Of a stretch of DNA of 64,000 bases, positions 63,546-64,000 are shown piece by piece. This DNA comes from Duganella sp. Root1480D1 (lineage in GTDB: Bacteria > Pseudomonadota > Gammaproteobacteria > Burkholderiales > Burkholderiaceae_D), in assembly GCF_001427305.1 (NCBI RefSeq), contig NZ_LMFZ01000004.1:158714-222713 (forward strand). Reading direction: 5' to 3'. The first letter of the stretch is position 1, and the number at the start of each line of letters is the position of its first letter. A model generated the notes under the pieces. That model was not told the DNA's origin and ran no database searches. It worked only from the letters and a program-made list of their open reading frames with translations. Both the position numbers and the translations under genes were made by a program.

Positions 63546-63791
63546 TCAGGGCCCTGCGGCTGTCGTAGCTGGACTGCGGTTGAGCCAGAATTCCGGCGTG
63601 GTATCGAAATAGCTGGCGAGCTGCTGGGCGGTGGCCGGCGAAATACTGCGCTCCTGCCGCACGATGCCAATCAGGTATCCGGGTTCCAGGTGCAGCACGC
63701 CAGCCAGCGTGCTTGTGGTCAGCCCCATGGGGTCCATGAATTCTTCCAGCAAGGCTTCGCCCGGATGGATCGGGCGCATTGTGGTTTCCAT
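63546..63791 (-). CDS. HigA-family addiction-module antitoxin, orphan
   Basis: 81 residues from the ATG at 63791, which has GGAGG upstream. The HigA signature is IHPGEALLEEFMDPMGLTTSTLAGVLHLEPGYLIGIVRQERSISPATAQQLASYFDTTPEFW, in pieces of the HTH fold. A higB toxin normally precedes higA, but upstream there is only a divergent secreted-protein gene, and downstream a convergent small gene. It may be an orphan regulator. Confidence 0.88.
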   Translation of the reverse strand: METTMRPIHPGEALLEEFMDPMGLTTSTLAGVLHLEPGYLIGIVRQERSISPATAQQLASYFDTTPEFWLNRSPATTAAGP

Positions 63792-63863
63792 AGTCGCCTC
63801 CTTCCCTTCGATTCTACTACTGTGCAGCCACAGGCAATACTGTTGGCTTAGAATAGCGACAGT

Positions 63864-64000
63864 ATGAAATGGAAAGCTTTCACTGCGACCGCCCTCCTCG
63901 CGCTCGCTGCCCACAATGTGCATGCCGCCTGCGGCACGATCCGCTTCGCCTACCCCGACCAGCACCGCCCGCCATATTGGCTGGGAAATGGCGCGACCGT
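63864..64000 (+). CDS. Secreted periplasmic protein, start only
   Basis: An ATG at 63864 opens a frame running off the window. The first 45 residues are a signal peptide (MKWKAFTATALLALAAHNVHA) followed by ACGTIRFAYPDQHRPPYWLG. The start of the mature part resembles periplasmic solute-binding proteins of the family-3 type, but too little is present for a firm name. Confidence 0.6.
   Translation, partial: MKWKAFTATALLALAAHNVHAACGTIRFAYPDQHRPPYWLGNGAT

Overview
The window is a chromosomal segment of a GC-rich betaproteobacterium, most likely an Oxalobacteraceae member of the Massilia/Janthinobacterium/Duganella type. The evidence is the gene order gyrA-(DUF2059)2-serC-pheA-hisC-tyrA-aroA-cmk-rpsA-ihfB-lapA-lapB-rfaE1, the order exbB-exbD-lpxK-trm112-kdsB-adk, a one-piece betaproteobacterial-type tmRNA, and TonB receptors among GC-rich housekeeping genes. 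No rRNA, tRNA, CRISPR array or complete transposon was seen.

Layout. 1-6.1 kb (minus): the end of an H+-pyrophosphatase gene running off the left edge, adk, and the lipid A/KDO block kdsB-trm112-lpxK behind exbD-exbB. 6.1-7.0 kb: a gene-free AT-rich stretch with six diverged repeats carrying DnaA-box-like cores. 7-15.9 kb: xseA, sodB, a divergent oxidoreductase/LysR pair, a large TonB-dependent receptor, a small acidic disordered protein and a MarR regulator behind a perfect FNR-type site. 15.6-18.9 kb: a small membrane protein, dsbA, and a BtuB-type receptor under a cobalamin riboswitch. 18.9-25.2 kb: an M1 peptidase coupled to a membrane protein, a LigB-like dioxygenase, the YlqF GTPase, a TonB-C-like protein and an HDAC-like deacetylase. 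25.3-30.3 kb: a translationally linked moxR-DUF58-tgpA-mltB cluster. 30.5-42 kb: mixed accessory and housekeeping genes, namely a small regulator, cysM, an acetyltransferase, a cNMP-domain/thioredoxin-reductase-like fusion, a KAP-type P-loop NTPase, a LytS/LytR two-component system, a helix-hairpin-helix protein, an OmpA-family protein and an M48 peptidase. 42-57 kb (minus): heptose kinase, lapB/lapA, ihfB, rpsA, cmk, the aromatic/serine/histidinol aminotransferase block and gyrA. 57-60.9 kb (plus): ompA, ubiG, gph, a conserved unknown and ssrA. 60.9-64 kb: a junction region with palindromes, a truncated reading frame, five direct TGTCGTTTTC repeats that look like a Tn7/Tn402-type transposon end, then an esterase-like protein, a GGCT-fold protein, an orphan HigA-type antitoxin and the start of a secreted protein.

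How the genes connect. Several blocks serve the envelope: lipid A and KDO synthesis (lpxK, kdsB), heptose supply (rfaE1), LPS-level control (lapA/lapB), TonB energy transduction (exbB/exbD) with two receptors, and peptidoglycan or envelope remodelling (tgpA, mltB, dsbA, ompA). The most unusual sequence signals are non-coding: the DnaA-box-like array, a family of five palindromic extragenic repeats of which one sits in frame inside tyrA, a 140-bp inverted-repeat element after sodB, and the putative transposon end next to ssrA. No complete new multi-gene system is evident. The best protein candidates for unusual function are the KAP NTPase and the CxxC-lacking flavoprotein fused to a cNMP-binding domain.
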